Assembly (NCBI GenBank): GCA_000955795.1 | Contig: JYOB01000016.1 | Span: forward strand, 62,001-126,000 | DNA length: 64,000 nt | Reading direction: 5' to 3' | From: Burkholderiaceae bacterium 26 | Lineage (GTDB): Bacteria > Pseudomonadota > Gammaproteobacteria > Burkholderiales > Burkholderiaceae | Shown here: in pieces, positions 26,505 through 34,991 of the stretch | How the letters are laid out: each line of letters begins with the position of its first letter | Numbering within the stretch: position 1 is the first letter of the stretch | Notes under the pieces: model-generated | What the model was told of the DNA's origin: nothing | What the model saw: the letters and a program-made list of their open reading frames with translations, nothing else | Databases searched by the model: none | Program-made: the position numbers and the translations under genes

Positions 26505-26900
26505 CTACCGCGCCTCTTCGATTTGGATACCCAGCTCATTGAGCACCTCACGCGCCGAACGAAACGCCTCGATAGCCGCCGGCGCACCGGCATAGATGGC
26601 GCTATGCAGCAGCACTTCGCGGATCTCCACCGCCGTTGCGCCGTTGTTGATCGCGCCGCGCACATGGCCCTTCAGTTCAGTGCTGCGGCCAAGCGCGGCA
26701 AGCATGGCGCACGTGCACAGGCTGCGCGTCTTGAGGTCGATGCCCTCACGCTGCCACGTGCTGCCCCAGGCATGCTCGTTGAGCCAATCCTGCAGCGGTG
26801 CCGAGAACGCATCCAATCCGCTCATCGCACGTTCAACAAATGCGTCGCCCATCACCTGCGCACGGCGTGCGCGCCCAGCCTGCTTGTCTTGTTCCGACAC
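26505..26900 (-). CDS. Carboxymuconolactone decarboxylase family protein
   Basis: 131 residues. The CMD fold is shown by DLKTRSLCTCAMLAALGRSTELKGHVRGAINNGATAVEIREVLLHSAIYAGAPAA, including the helix with the conserved His/Gly/Asn residues of PcaC-type 4-carboxymuconolactone decarboxylase. The ORF length fits PcaC. Other aromatic ring-cleavage genes (pcaB, pcaD) are absent nearby, so a stand-alone or antioxidant role is equally possible; the CTC is not the CxxC of AhpD. Confidence 0.82.
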   Translation of the reverse strand: MSEQDKQAGRARRAQVMGDAFVERAMSGLDAFSAPLQDWLNEHAWGSTWQREGIDLKTRSLCTCAMLAALGRSTELKGHVRGAINNGATAVEIREVLLHSAIYAGAPAAIEAFRSAREVLNELGIQIEEAR

Positions 26901-26933
26901 GATGCCCTCCTCCGTTTTGAATAATCACGTCGA

Positions 26934-27716
26934 TCAGGCTGGCTTGACCAGCAACATCATCAGCGCCGTACCCAGCAGCACTGCGCAGAACGCCAGCCGC
27001 AAACGTCGCGCTGAAAATCGATACGCCAAGGCCACACCCCACGACACGCTGACAATACCGCCGGCCGCCAGCGGAATGCCCGTTCCCCAATCCACATGGC
27101 CGGCATGCGCATACGTGGCAAGTGCGATCAGCGAGCCCGGCACCACCAGTGCGAGCGCCATGCCCTGGGCGCGTGCCTGCGGCATGCCGAAGAACGTTAC
27201 CAGCGCCGGCACCACCACCAGCCCACCGCCCACCGTGAAGATGCCCGACATCGCGCCGCTGGCGATGCCCATCAATGGCAGCGCGGCGGCCGGCATGGCA
27301 TGTGGGGCAGCGTGCGCGGCATGGGCGGCACTCGGCTTCTCTTTGAGCTGCGAGGCAAAGTACACCGCCAGCATGATCAGGAATACCGCAAACGCCGTAT
27401 GCAGCAGATGCGCGTCCAGTCCGGCAGCAAAGCGCGCAGCAACGTAGGTCGCCGCCATCGAGAACACGCAGATCAGCGCGACGGAGCGCAGATGCACCGG
27501 ATGCCGCTGGTGATACCGCCAGAAGCCGATCAACACATTGGGCGCAATCATCACCAGCGCGGTGCCCTGCGCGAGGCGCTGGTCCATCCCGTACAGATAA
27601 CCGAGCACAGGAATGGCGATCAGCCCGCCGCCAATGCCGAGCAAACCGCCTGCCACGCCGAGACCCATACCGAGCAGCAAATTGATCAGGCCCGTAAGAA
27701 CCGCGTGAGACGTCAT
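26934..27716 (-). CDS. TauE/SafE family anion exporter
   Basis: About 260 residues with eight hydrophobic segments in two halves. Each half carries the repeat signature: GLGVAGGLLGIGGGLIAIPVL near the N-terminus and GAMSGIFTVGGGLVVVPALVTFFG in the second half. The central loop is His/Ala-rich. The family exports sulfite, sulfoacetate or related anions across the inner membrane. The start is uncertain: ATG 27764 adds 16 residues and neither site has a good ribosome sequence. It lies upstream of the CMD gene with a 33-base gap. Confidence 0.85.
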   Translation of the reverse strand: MTSHAVLTGLINLLLGMGLGVAGGLLGIGGGLIAIPVLGYLYGMDQRLAQGTALVMIAPNVLIGFWRYHQRHPVHLRSVALICVFSMAATYVAARFAAGLDAHLLHTAFAVFLIMLAVYFASQLKEKPSAAHAAHAAPHAMPAAALPLMGIASGAMSGIFTVGGGLVVVPALVTFFGMPQARAQGMALALVVPGSLIALATYAHAGHVDWGTGIPLAAGGIVSVSWGVALAYRFSARRLRLAFCAVLLGTALMMLLVKPA

Positions 27717-27826
27717 GCCGACAAGAATGGAGGGAGCAGAAAGAAACGCGGCGGCGCGCTGCATCTGCTACAGCGCGCCGCCGGAAGTGAATGTGAAATT
27801 GTAGCGCTTGCCGTGCCGAGCAAGGT

Positions 27827-28603
27827 CTAGGCGAGATGCGCAGCGAAGCCTGATTTTTCGGGCGCGATCTCGGCCCGCAGCGTCAGTGCCGGGATCTCGT
27901 ATTCACCGGCATTCTGCTGGCGGAACGGGATCGGCGCGGCGGTGAACAAGGTGTCGAGTCGCTCGCCCAGCGCCTGGGTGGTCTGCGCAAAGCGTGCCTC
28001 GTCCATGCGGCCGGTGCGGTAGCTCACGAATGGCGGCACCACATCAAAACCGGGGTAGTACAGGATGCCGTGCTGGATCGGGAACAAGATGTCGTCGATC
28101 GGGCCGTTGATGCCGCGCGGGCTGTAGTGCGACTCCCAGCCGCCCGTGGTGACGATCAGCATGGCCCGTTTGCCGGCGAGCTTACCTTCGCCGTAGCGGT
28201 CACCCCAGTGGGTGTCGGAGTGCTCGCCAACGCCATAGGCAAAGCCATATGCATAGACGCGCTCGACCCAGCCCTTGAGGATGGCCGGCATCGAAAACCA
28301 CCACAACGGAAACTGCAGGATCACGGCGTCGGCCCATTGCAGCTTGGCTTGTTCGGCAGCAATGTCGTCGGCTTGCAGGCCGTTCTCGAACGCGTGCCTG
28401 GAATCGAGCGACGGGTGGAAATGCGGACCGATCGGCCCGACAGTGCTGTCGCTCGCATCCAGCGCGGCTTTCCATTGCATGGCGTACAAGTCCGATACCT
28501 GCACGGTGTGGCCGGCGGCTTCCAGACGATGGACGGCAAAGTCCTTGAGGGCGCCGTTGAGCGATTTGGGTTCGGGATGGGCGTAGACGATCAGGACATT
28601 CAT
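27827..28603 (-). CDS. NAD(P)H-dependent flavodoxin-fold quinone reductase
   Basis: 258 residues. MNVLIVYAHPEPKSLNGAL is the FMN/FAD phosphate-binding opening of the KefF/MdaB/NQO1 family; ADAVILQFPLWWFSMPAILKGWVERVYAYGFAY is the isoalloxazine-binding segment and TTGG the following loop. It reduces quinones by two electrons in the cytoplasm. GGAG precedes ATG 28603. It is divergent from a LysR gene, the likely regulator, with an 86-base shared control region. Confidence 0.88.
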   Translation of the reverse strand: MNVLIVYAHPEPKSLNGALKDFAVHRLEAAGHTVQVSDLYAMQWKAALDASDSTVGPIGPHFHPSLDSRHAFENGLQADDIAAEQAKLQWADAVILQFPLWWFSMPAILKGWVERVYAYGFAYGVGEHSDTHWGDRYGEGKLAGKRAMLIVTTGGWESHYSPRGINGPIDDILFPIQHGILYYPGFDVVPPFVSYRTGRMDEARFAQTTQALGERLDTLFTAAPIPFRQQNAGEYEIPALTLRAEIAPEKSGFAAHLA

Positions 28604-28652
28604 GGTGGCAACTCCAAATAAGGAATGGCTCAAGAATGCGGCGCGTCCAGGT

Positions 28653-28676
28653 ATATTGGAAATGAATTATCAATAT
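28653..28676. promoter_or_regulatory. Candidate LysR operator between divergent genes
   Basis: ATATTG (28653-28658) and CAATAT (28671-28676) form an inverted repeat over 12 bases in an AT-rich patch between the quinone reductase and its divergent LysR gene. The position and dyad suit a LysR-type site overlapping both promoters. The arms are short, so confidence is limited. Confidence 0.4.
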
Positions 28677-28689
28677 TCCAGGCATAGCC

Positions 28690-29583
28690 ATGAATAATCT
28701 CAGGCGGTTGGACCTGAACCTGCTGGTGACGCTCGATGTGCTGCTGGCCGAGCACAACGTCACACGTGCGGCACAGCGGCTGAACTTCTCGCAGCCTTCT
28801 GTGAGCGTGCATCTGGCCAAGTTGCGCGACATCTTTGGTGATCCGCTGCTGCTGCCTGGCCCGCGCGGCATGCGCCCAACCGCGCGCGCTGAAAGCTTGC
28901 GCGAACCGCTGCGGCTGGCGCTGGAAGCACTGGAGCAGGCCGTCGCGCCCGCCAGCCCGTTCGACCCGGCCAAAGCCGCCAACACCTGGCGCGTGGCCGC
29001 CACGGATTACGGCGAATCCACCATCGCGCTGCCGGCGCTGAACACCCTGCGCACAAGCGCGCCGGGCACACGGCTCGCCATGCTGGAGCTGGTGCCCACG
29101 CGTATCGAGAAGCAAGCCGAGCAAGGGGAGATCGATCTCGCGTTCCACACCACAGACGGCGCACCACCCGGCCTGCGCCGTCGTGCGCTATTCACTGAAC
29201 GCTATGTGCTGATCGGCCGCGCTGGACACCCGCGCCTGAAGCGCAAGCCGACGCTGGCGCAGTTCTGCACGCTGGATCACGTGATCGTGTCGCCCGACGG
29301 CGGTGGCTTCTTCGGCGTCACAGACGAAGCCCTGAAGGCAGCCGGTGCCACCCGGCGCGTGGTGCTGTCGGTCCCGCACTTCCTTTTTGTGATGACGGCG
29401 GTCGCCAGCACTGACATGGTCGCCATGCTGCCCGAGCGGCTGGTGCGCGGGGCCAGTGCGCTACAGGTGGTTGAACCGCCAGTGGACGTGCCCGGATACG
29501 AGATGTCGATGTTGTGGCATGAGCGCATGCATCGAGACCCAGGGCACCAGTGGCTGCGAGACGTGATTGCGGGAGCGGTCTAG
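28690..29583 (+). CDS. LysR-family transcriptional regulator
   Basis: 297 residues, opening MNNLRRLDLNLLVTLDVLLAEHNVTRAAQRLNFSQPSVSVHLAKLRDIFGDPLLL, the NodD/NahR-type N-terminus. A substrate-binding domain follows from about residue 90. It is divergent from the quinone reductase gene and probably activates it in response to a quinone or aromatic compound; this follows from layout, not from sequence. Confidence 0.87.
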   Translation: MNNLRRLDLNLLVTLDVLLAEHNVTRAAQRLNFSQPSVSVHLAKLRDIFGDPLLLPGPRGMRPTARAESLREPLRLALEALEQAVAPASPFDPAKAANTWRVAATDYGESTIALPALNTLRTSAPGTRLAMLELVPTRIEKQAEQGEIDLAFHTTDGAPPGLRRRALFTERYVLIGRAGHPRLKRKPTLAQFCTLDHVIVSPDGGGFFGVTDEALKAAGATRRVVLSVPHFLFVMTAVASTDMVAMLPERLVRGASALQVVEPPVDVPGYEMSMLWHERMHRDPGHQWLRDVIAGAV

Positions 29584-29613
29584 CCGGCCGCCCCCAATGC
29601 CATCACGAAAAAA

Positions 29614-30252
29614 CTACAGCCCGACCTTGGGCGCGGTAAAGATCAGACGCAGCCCGAGCGCACCGATCGCCACGGCCGCCACGCGATCGACCCAGGTCTT
29701 GGCACGCAGGTACATCTCACGCGGCACCCGGCTCGAAAAACACAGCGCGACGATGGTGTACCACCCGAACTCGATCAGGAACACCAGCGGCGGCAGCACG
29801 AAGTAGCACCACACCGGCGGATGCTGCGGCAGCAGCGCGGCAAAGATACTGCCGTACCAGATGGCCGTCTTGGGATTGCTCATCTGCGTGGTGATGCCGG
29901 TCCAGAACGACTTGCGCGCGCTGCCCGCTTGCTGCGTCAGCCGATCGTCCATCACCATGGGCAGCTTGGCGCCGCGCCAGATCTTCCACGCCATGTAGGT
30001 CAGATATGCGCCACCGGCAATCTTGAGACCGATGTAGAGCCACTCGACGGCTTGCAGCAACGTATACAACCCCGCCAGCGCCAGGCCGCCGAAGAACAAC
30101 GCACCAGCGCCCATGCCAAGTGCAGTGGCCAGGCCGTCGCGGCGCGACAACCCGATGGCATTGCGCGCCACCAGCACAAAACTCGGCCCGGGAATCATCG
30201 CGCCCAGCAACAGCGCAACGAGAATGGCAAATACGGCGGCAGACGCAGTCAT
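29614..30252 (-). CDS. LysE/RhtB-family amino-acid exporter
   Basis: 212 residues with about six hydrophobic segments. The family hallmark GAMIPGPSFVLVARNAIGLSRRDGLATALGMGAG is at the N-terminus, followed by GAYLTYMAWKIWRG and NPKTAIWYGSIFAALLP. It exports amino acids or homoserine-like compounds through the inner membrane. AAGGAG lies six bases upstream of ATG 30252. It is a single gene, convergent with the LysR gene. Confidence 0.88.
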   Translation of the reverse strand: MTASAAVFAILVALLLGAMIPGPSFVLVARNAIGLSRRDGLATALGMGAGALFFGGLALAGLYTLLQAVEWLYIGLKIAGGAYLTYMAWKIWRGAKLPMVMDDRLTQQAGSARKSFWTGITTQMSNPKTAIWYGSIFAALLPQHPPVWCYFVLPPLVFLIEFGWYTIVALCFSSRVPREMYLRAKTWVDRVAAVAIGALGLRLIFTAPKVGL

Positions 30253-30343
30253 CGGAGTCTCCTTGTGTAGGCGCAGACGTTCAGAGATGCAGACAGCGAT
30301 TCTGCCACGCGGACGGCTCCGGCGTCGGACCGAGCTGCGAGGC

Positions 30344-30361
30344 GGCGGCACCTCTGCCGCC
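30344..30361 (-). terminator. Weak hairpin behind the 151-residue exported protein gene
   Basis: GGCGGCA (30344-30350) pairs with TGCCGCC (30355-30361) over a four-base loop, 14 bases beyond the leftward stop codon at 30376. No T-run follows, so termination efficiency is doubtful. Confidence 0.35.
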
Positions 30362-30375
30362 ACCCCGCCCTGCCC

Positions 30376-30831
30376 TTACTTGCACTGCTGCTTGTTGATC
30401 GACACGTCATTCAAGTCGGCGGCGGTGTAGAGCGCCGGCACGTTCGGGTCGCCAGCACCCGTCATTGCCGCGTTCAGAAGCGCCAGGGCCTGGAGGTGGC
30501 CAGCTTCACCGCTTGAAAAGCGCTGCTGCGCCGATTTCGATGCGTTGTACATGCCATTGCACAGGAGCGCCTTGCGGAAGATCTCCAAAACCGCGATCCG
30601 TGCAGCGTACGTCTCGCGCCGCTCGGCCGCAGTGGCGGGCGCATGGTTGATCTTGGCGTACTGATTGGCGCACTGCGTGCCGAGAATCTGGTACGCCTCC
30701 TTGATGCCGTCGCATGTTGCGACGGTTGCGGGCGGCGCGGCCAACGCGGCCGTGGCCGCCAATGACGCAATCAGGGATACCACCGCCAACAGCACGATAC
30801 GGATGACAAGCACATTCGAGCGGATGTTCAT
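30376..30831 (-). CDS. Exported hypothetical protein, 151 residues
   Basis: A long signal sequence (cleavage near ALA-APPA) is followed by a helical mature domain with four cysteines (ATCDG, GTQCAN, LLCNGM, QQCK), likely two disulfides. GAGGAG lies eight bases upstream of the ATG. The predicted protein is small, helical and periplasmic. No family is recognised. It is monocistronic and divergent from the riboswitch unit. Confidence 0.7.
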   Translation of the reverse strand: MNIRSNVLVIRIVLLAVVSLIASLAATAALAAPPATVATCDGIKEAYQILGTQCANQYAKINHAPATAAERRETYAARIAVLEIFRKALLCNGMYNASKSAQQRFSSGEAGHLQALALLNAAMTGAGDPNVPALYTAADLNDVSINKQQCK

Positions 30832-31094
30832 TGCAGATTCTCCTCAGTCAGATACGTGAACAAGAAACACAGCGGCAACCGTTAGCGCTGCGTGGACTGA
30901 CGATACGGGCGGGCTCTACGGCGGCGGAATGCACCAGAGGTTCTGGCGCAAGTCAGGGGAAACGCGGCATGGGAGGAATGGCGACCAGGCCGTCCATGCT
31001 TCATTGGCGCCGATGGTTGATTGCCATGGCAGCGCGCAGCGTGGGGTCCCGACAACGCTTCATGCGGCAGCCGCGCCGTTTGCGCAATCTCAGT
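30832..31094. other. Upstream region of the riboswitch unit, no gene
   Basis: This is the first part of a 457-base gap. Overlapping open frames in several phases exist, but none has a ribosome site or recognisable sequence, and one of them runs through the riboswitch. It must contain the promoter of the leftward exported-protein gene, which was not located. Confidence 0.5.
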
Positions 31095-31123
31095 TTGCCG
31101 GGCTGGCGCGGCCCCGGTAGAGT
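31095..31123 (+). promoter_or_regulatory. Putative sigma-70 promoter of the riboswitch unit
   Basis: TTGCCG (31095-31100) and TAGAGT (31118-31123) are spaced 17 bases apart, each matching four of six consensus positions. The predicted start near 31130 would put the riboswitch at the very 5' end of the mRNA, as expected. Confidence 0.5.
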
Positions 31124-31149
31124 CTTTCCCCAATGGGTTCACACCCAGA

Positions 31150-31228
31150 GGTCTGGGCAAAACCGGAGTGATCCGGCGACGCAAAGCTACAGGGACTTCT
31201 CTAGACGAAGTCAGCCAGTTGCCTGCCA
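31150..31228 (+). promoter_or_regulatory. Cyclic-di-GMP-I (GEMM-I) riboswitch
   Basis: The core elements are present in order. GGCAA (31156-31160) pairs with TTGCC (31219-31223) to close the junction. A stem CCGGA (31163-31167)/TCCGG (31172-31176) is capped by a GTGA GNRA tetraloop. GACGCAAAGC (31178-31187) is the near-invariant GEMM joining sequence. A second stem GACTTC (31194-31199)/GAAGTC (31207-31212) follows, then AGCCAG. This matches the architecture of the Vibrio Vc2 aptamer (GGCAAACC, GGGACGCAAAGCC, GTAGC..GGTTACC). The aptamer ends about 60 bases before the start codon of the spherulin-4-type gene. No clear terminator is seen after it, so translational control or a folded RBS switch is possible. 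Direction of control is unknown. Confidence 0.87.
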
Positions 31229-31288
31229 ACCCGCAAACGGGGCGGGCCTGATGACACACGCAACGAACCGCGCGGTCGGGGGCACATA

Positions 31289-32143
31289 ATGAAAATGATT
31301 CAAACGGGGGGGCGTTCGCCCGCATCCGCCACGCTGGCCGTGGCATCGCAACTGGGCAACGCAAAACGCAGGTTGGCGCGCGCTGCATGTGCGGCTTTCG
31401 CCCTGGTGTCGGGCGCGCTGATGGGTGCACCGCATGCCAGCGCTGAAGGGCTGCTGGTGCCGTCCTACATCTATCCGTCGGGCACGGGTGCCACGCAGTG
31501 GAGTTCGCTGGCCACAGCGGCAGCGTCGGTGCCGACCACGGTCATCCTCAACCCGAACAGCGGCCCGGGCACGACGCAGGATGCCAACTACGTTGCCGCC
31601 GTCGCCAAGGTGCATGCCGCGGGCGGCAAGGTGATCGGGTACGTGTCCAGCTCGTACACAAACCGGTCGTTGTCGGCGGTGGTGCAAGACATCAACACCT
31701 ACCAGGCGCTGTATCAGGTAGACGGCTTCTTCATCGACGAGATGACCGCCGACAGCACAACCGCGCACATCCAGTTCTACCAATCGGTCTACAACTACAT
31801 CAAGGGGCTGTCGCCCAACTACACGGTCACGGGCAACCCGGGCACCAATGTGCCGGAGATCTATGCCAGCCTGCCGGTGGCCGACCAGCTCGTCGTATTT
31901 GAAGACAACGCCAAGCACTACGCCAACTATGCGCCCCTGGCGTGGCAGGCCAACTATCCGACTGCGCGGTTTGCGCACATCGTCTACGCCGCGTCGGCCA
32001 CGCAGATGCAAACGTTCGTTCGCAACGCATCGAGCAAGGGCGCTGCCGCCGTGTTCATCACAAACAAGACGCTGCCGAATCCGTACGGCGCGCTGCCAAC
32101 CTACTGGAGCCAGGAGGTATCTGCCGTAGCGGTTGCCCCGTAA
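31289..32143 (+). CDS. Secreted spherulin-4 family glycoside hydrolase-like protein
   Basis: 284 residues. A long N-terminal region ends in a signal peptide (cleavage near PHASA-EG). The mature domain is a spherulation-specific family 4 TIM barrel: LLVPSYIYPSG..W at the start, VIGYVSSSYTNR, VDGFFIDEMT (likely catalytic acidic pair near residue 150) and TGNPGTNVPEIYAS. The family is related to endo-alpha-1,4-polygalactosaminidases (GH114), enzymes that cut galactosamine-containing exopolysaccharide. A G-run lies about six bases before ATG 31289. The gene is preceded by a c-di-GMP-I riboswitch and followed by a strong terminator, so it is a monocistronic c-di-GMP-controlled unit. A role in biofilm matrix remodelling is inferred. 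Confidence 0.85.
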   Translation: MKMIQTGGRSPASATLAVASQLGNAKRRLARAACAAFALVSGALMGAPHASAEGLLVPSYIYPSGTGATQWSSLATAAASVPTTVILNPNSGPGTTQDANYVAAVAKVHAAGGKVIGYVSSSYTNRSLSAVVQDINTYQALYQVDGFFIDEMTADSTTAHIQFYQSVYNYIKGLSPNYTVTGNPGTNVPEIYASLPVADQLVVFEDNAKHYANYAPLAWQANYPTARFAHIVYAASATQMQTFVRNASSKGAAAVFITNKTLPNPYGALPTYWSQEVSAVAVAP

Positions 32144-32165
32144 CGGCATTGGCGCGACGCGCGCC

Positions 32166-32202
32166 GCATGTGCGGGCTGATGCTCCGCACATGCTTTATA
32201 TT
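32166..32202 (+). terminator. Intrinsic terminator of the spherulin-4 gene
   Basis: A perfect 10-bp stem, GCATGTGCGG (32166-32175) with CCGCACATGC (32185-32194), with a nine-base loop, is followed by TTTATATT. It lies 22 bases after the stop codon. Confidence 0.8.
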
Positions 32203-32267
32203 CGGGCCACATCGCATCCCTACCCTTCGCCGCCCGCCGGCGTTGAGGCAACAACAAGGAGAACTCC

Positions 32268-33350
32268 GTGGCCCTGTCTTCCAACAAGCTGCCCCCGTGG
32301 ACAATCGCTGCCCCGCTGCTGGCGTGGGTGGTGTTGGTTGGTGGCGCATTCATGACGCCCCCAGGCTGGCTGATCGCGCTGATGGCGCTTGCGCTGGCCG
32401 GCGCCGTCTTTGCCGCCGTCCACCACGCCGAAGTCGTCGCGCACAAGGTGGGCGAACCCTTCGGCACGCTCGTCCTGGCAATTGCCGTGACCGTGATCGA
32501 AGTCGCGCTGATCGTCTCGGTGATGCTCTCTTCCGGTCCAGAGAAAGCAGGATTGGCGCGCGACACCGTGTTTGCCGCGGTCATGCTCATCTGCAACGGT
32601 ATCGTGGGCGCTTGCCTCTTCGTAGGCGGCCTGCGTCATCGTGAGCAAGCCTTCCAGGCGCCGGGCGCCACCGCCGCGCTGGCCGTGCTGGCCGCGCTCG
32701 TCACGCTGACCATGGTGCTGCCCAACTACACGAGTTCCACGCCGGGGCCTGTCATGACCTCGTCGCAGTTGGCCTTTGCCGGGGTGACATCGCTGGTGCT
32801 GTACGGCTGCTTCGTCATCGTGCAGACCATCCGCCACCGCGACTACTTTCTCGTCGACAGCGCCAACGAAGACGTACACGCCCCGCCGCCGCCCACACGC
32901 ATCGCGGCGCTCAGCGGGGTCTTGCTGATGGTGTCGCTGGTGGCTGTCGTGGGTCTGGCCAAGGTGCTGTCGCCTTCGGTGGAAGCCGCCATCCTGAATG
33001 CAGGCGCGCCCCCCGCGACGGTCGGCATCGTCATCGCCGCGCTGGTGCTGTTGCCGGAATGCCTGGCCGCCCTGCGCGCCGCCAATGCAGACCGCATCCA
33101 GACAAGCCTGAACCTCGCACTGGGCTCGGCGCTGGCGAGTATCGGCCTGACCATCCCGACGGTGGCGGCCGTGTTCATCTGGATCGGCCGCCCGCTCGAA
33201 CTGGGTCTGGGCCCGAAGGAAATGGTCCTGCTGTTCCTGACGCTGATCGTATCGTCGCTCACGCTCGGCAAGGGCCGCACGACCATCCTGCAAGGGGTCG
33301 TGCATCTGGCCATCTTTGCGTCGTATCTGTTTCTCTCGATCGTGCCCTGA
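32268..33350 (+). CDS. chaA: Calcium/proton (or Na+/H+) antiporter
   Basis: 360 residues with eleven or so hydrophobic segments, in two halves carrying the CaCA acidic motifs: HHAEVVAHKVGEPFGTLVLAIAVTVIEVALI in the first and LVLLPECLAALRAANADRIQTSLNLALGSALASIGLTIPTVA in the second. These are the ChaA-type exchange sites. It expels Ca2+ or Na+/K+ in exchange for protons at the inner membrane. The GTG start at 32268 has AAGGAG seven bases upstream. The gene stands alone between two terminators. Confidence 0.92.
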   Translation: MALSSNKLPPWTIAAPLLAWVVLVGGAFMTPPGWLIALMALALAGAVFAAVHHAEVVAHKVGEPFGTLVLAIAVTVIEVALIVSVMLSSGPEKAGLARDTVFAAVMLICNGIVGACLFVGGLRHREQAFQAPGATAALAVLAALVTLTMVLPNYTSSTPGPVMTSSQLAFAGVTSLVLYGCFVIVQTIRHRDYFLVDSANEDVHAPPPPTRIAALSGVLLMVSLVAVVGLAKVLSPSVEAAILNAGAPPATVGIVIAALVLLPECLAALRAANADRIQTSLNLALGSALASIGLTIPTVAAVFIWIGRPLELGLGPKEMVLLFLTLIVSSLTLGKGRTTILQGVVHLAIFASYLFLSIVP

Positions 33351-33379
33351 GCAACACGCACGGTAGCGGGTTGATGTTT

Positions 33380-33408
33380 GGGGCGCCGCCGGGCGCCCCT
33401 TGTTCTTT
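33380..33408 (+). terminator. Intrinsic terminator after chaA
   Basis: GGGGCGCC (33380-33387) pairs with GGCGCCCC (33392-33399) around GCCG and is followed by the T-rich TTGTTCTTT. It stands between convergent genes. Confidence 0.85.
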
Positions 33409-33425
33409 AGGCGCCATGTCCGGCG

Positions 33426-34805
33426 TTATTGCACCGGCTCCATGCCTTGCAGCAACGTAGGAATCAGCTCCGACACCGTCGGGTGAATGTGCATGGCGCG
33501 GCTGATGGTCGTGTAAGGCGCCTTGGCATACATCACGTCTAGGATCGAATGCACCGCCTCGTCACCGCCCACACCCAGGATCGACGCGCCCAGAATCTCG
33601 TGCGTTTGCGCATCGACCACCACGCGCATGAAGCCCTGGCTCTCGCCTTTCTCCACCGCGCGGCCGACGCGCGTCATCGGGCGGTTGCCGACCAGCAGCC
33701 TGCGCCCCGATTGCCTGGCTTCCGAGAGCGACATGCCGACGCGCGCAAGCGGCGGATCGATATACATGGCATACGCCTGGATGCGGTCCGACACCGTGCG
33801 CGGATCGCGGTCGAGTAGATTCGCTGCCACGATCTCGTAATCGTTGTAAGCCGTGTGCGTGAACGCGCCGCGACCGTTGCAATCGCCCATGGCCCAGATG
33901 CCGGGAACGTTGGTGCGCAACTGCTCGTCAACGCGGATATTGCCGCGCTTGTCGATTTCCACACCGGCCTTGTCGAGGCCGAGATCATCGGTATTGGGCA
34001 CCCGCCCCACCGCCATCAGCAGATGCGAGCCCGACACCTCGCGCGCGCCGCTGCTGCAGTCCAGGCCAACCACCACGTTGGCGCCGTCGCGCCGCACGCT
34101 CAGGCAATCGGCGTTGACCTGCACGTCGATGCCCTCGGCTTCGAGAATCTCGCGCACCGCCTGCGATACGTCTTCATCTTCGCGGGCAATCAGGCGCGGG
34201 CCTTTCTCGACAATCGTCACGCGCGCACCGAAGCGGCGAAACATCTGGCCGAACTCCAGCCCGACGTAACTTCCCCCAATCACGACAAGGTGCTCGGGCA
34301 AAAAATCCACGTCCATCATGGTGGAGTTGGTGAGAAACGGCACCTGATCGAGCCCAGGCATTGGCGGCACCAACGCCCGGCCGCCCACGTTGATGAAGAT
34401 GTGTTCGGCTTCGAGCAGTTCGTTGCCAACGCGTACGGTGCGCGCGCTCTCGAAGCGGGCGTGGCCCTGAAAAACGGTGCCGTGCTCCAGTCCGCGCACC
34501 CATTGCTCCACGCCATGGCTGGAGCGGCCGGAAATTTCATCCTTGCGGGCCTTCACGCGCTGCATGTTGACGGTGACGCCGCCGTTGATCACGACGCCGT
34601 ATTCAGCCGCACGCTGCGCCATGCGTGCTGCATAGGCGCTGGCCACCATCGCTTTCGTGGGGATACAGCCGGTGTTGACGCACGTGCCGCCAAAGCGGCC
34701 GCGCTCGATGATGGCCACCTTCATGCCGGCGCCAGACAGGCGCGCCGCTAGCGGCGGGCCGGCCTGACCGGTGCCGATGATGATGGCGTCGAAGCGTTGC
34801 GTCAT
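33426..34805 (-). CDS. FAD-dependent pyridine nucleotide-disulfide oxidoreductase (mercuric reductase-like)
   Basis: 459 residues. FAD-binding FDAIIIGTGQAGPPLAARL opens the protein; the redox-active pair is in GGTCVNTGCIPTKAMVASA. The NAD(P) site is VVIGGSYVGLEFGQMFRRFGARVTIVEKGPR, the second FAD site is GIWAMGDCNGRGAFTHTAYND, and the dimerisation domain ends with the active-site HIHPTVSELIPTLL. It lacks the N-terminal heavy-metal domain and C-terminal Cys pair of true MerA. AAGGAG precedes ATG 34805. Relatives are generic soluble transhydrogenase or MerA-like enzymes; the substrate is unknown. Confidence 0.9.
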   Translation of the reverse strand: MTQRFDAIIIGTGQAGPPLAARLSGAGMKVAIIERGRFGGTCVNTGCIPTKAMVASAYAARMAQRAAEYGVVINGGVTVNMQRVKARKDEISGRSSHGVEQWVRGLEHGTVFQGHARFESARTVRVGNELLEAEHIFINVGGRALVPPMPGLDQVPFLTNSTMMDVDFLPEHLVVIGGSYVGLEFGQMFRRFGARVTIVEKGPRLIAREDEDVSQAVREILEAEGIDVQVNADCLSVRRDGANVVVGLDCSSGAREVSGSHLLMAVGRVPNTDDLGLDKAGVEIDKRGNIRVDEQLRTNVPGIWAMGDCNGRGAFTHTAYNDYEIVAANLLDRDPRTVSDRIQAYAMYIDPPLARVGMSLSEARQSGRRLLVGNRPMTRVGRAVEKGESQGFMRVVVDAQTHEILGASILGVGGDEAVHSILDVMYAKAPYTTISRAMHIHPTVSELIPTLLQGMEPVQ

Positions 34806-34991
34806 GGCGCTCTCCTTCGTGTGCCGGCCAATCGCGGCCGTCTCGGTATGGTAGGCGGCGCACGTGGCAACGGCGAGTCCGTCGGCAGGTTTTGCCGACG
34901 CACCGGGCGACGCACGCGGACAGCGTCGTCGCCGGAAGGAAAGCAGGAAAGCGGCCGTTGCGCTCAGTGGCGAGCGCAACAGCGCATCAGA

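Noticed and set aside
30831-31289. A 152-residue rightward frame before the spherulin-4 gene
   Set aside because: It overlaps the riboswitch and promoter, has no ribosome site and no recognisable sequence.
33426-34805. Mercuric reductase MerA
   Set aside because: No N-terminal HMA domain, no C-terminal Cys pair and no mer genes; only the flavoenzyme core is shared.
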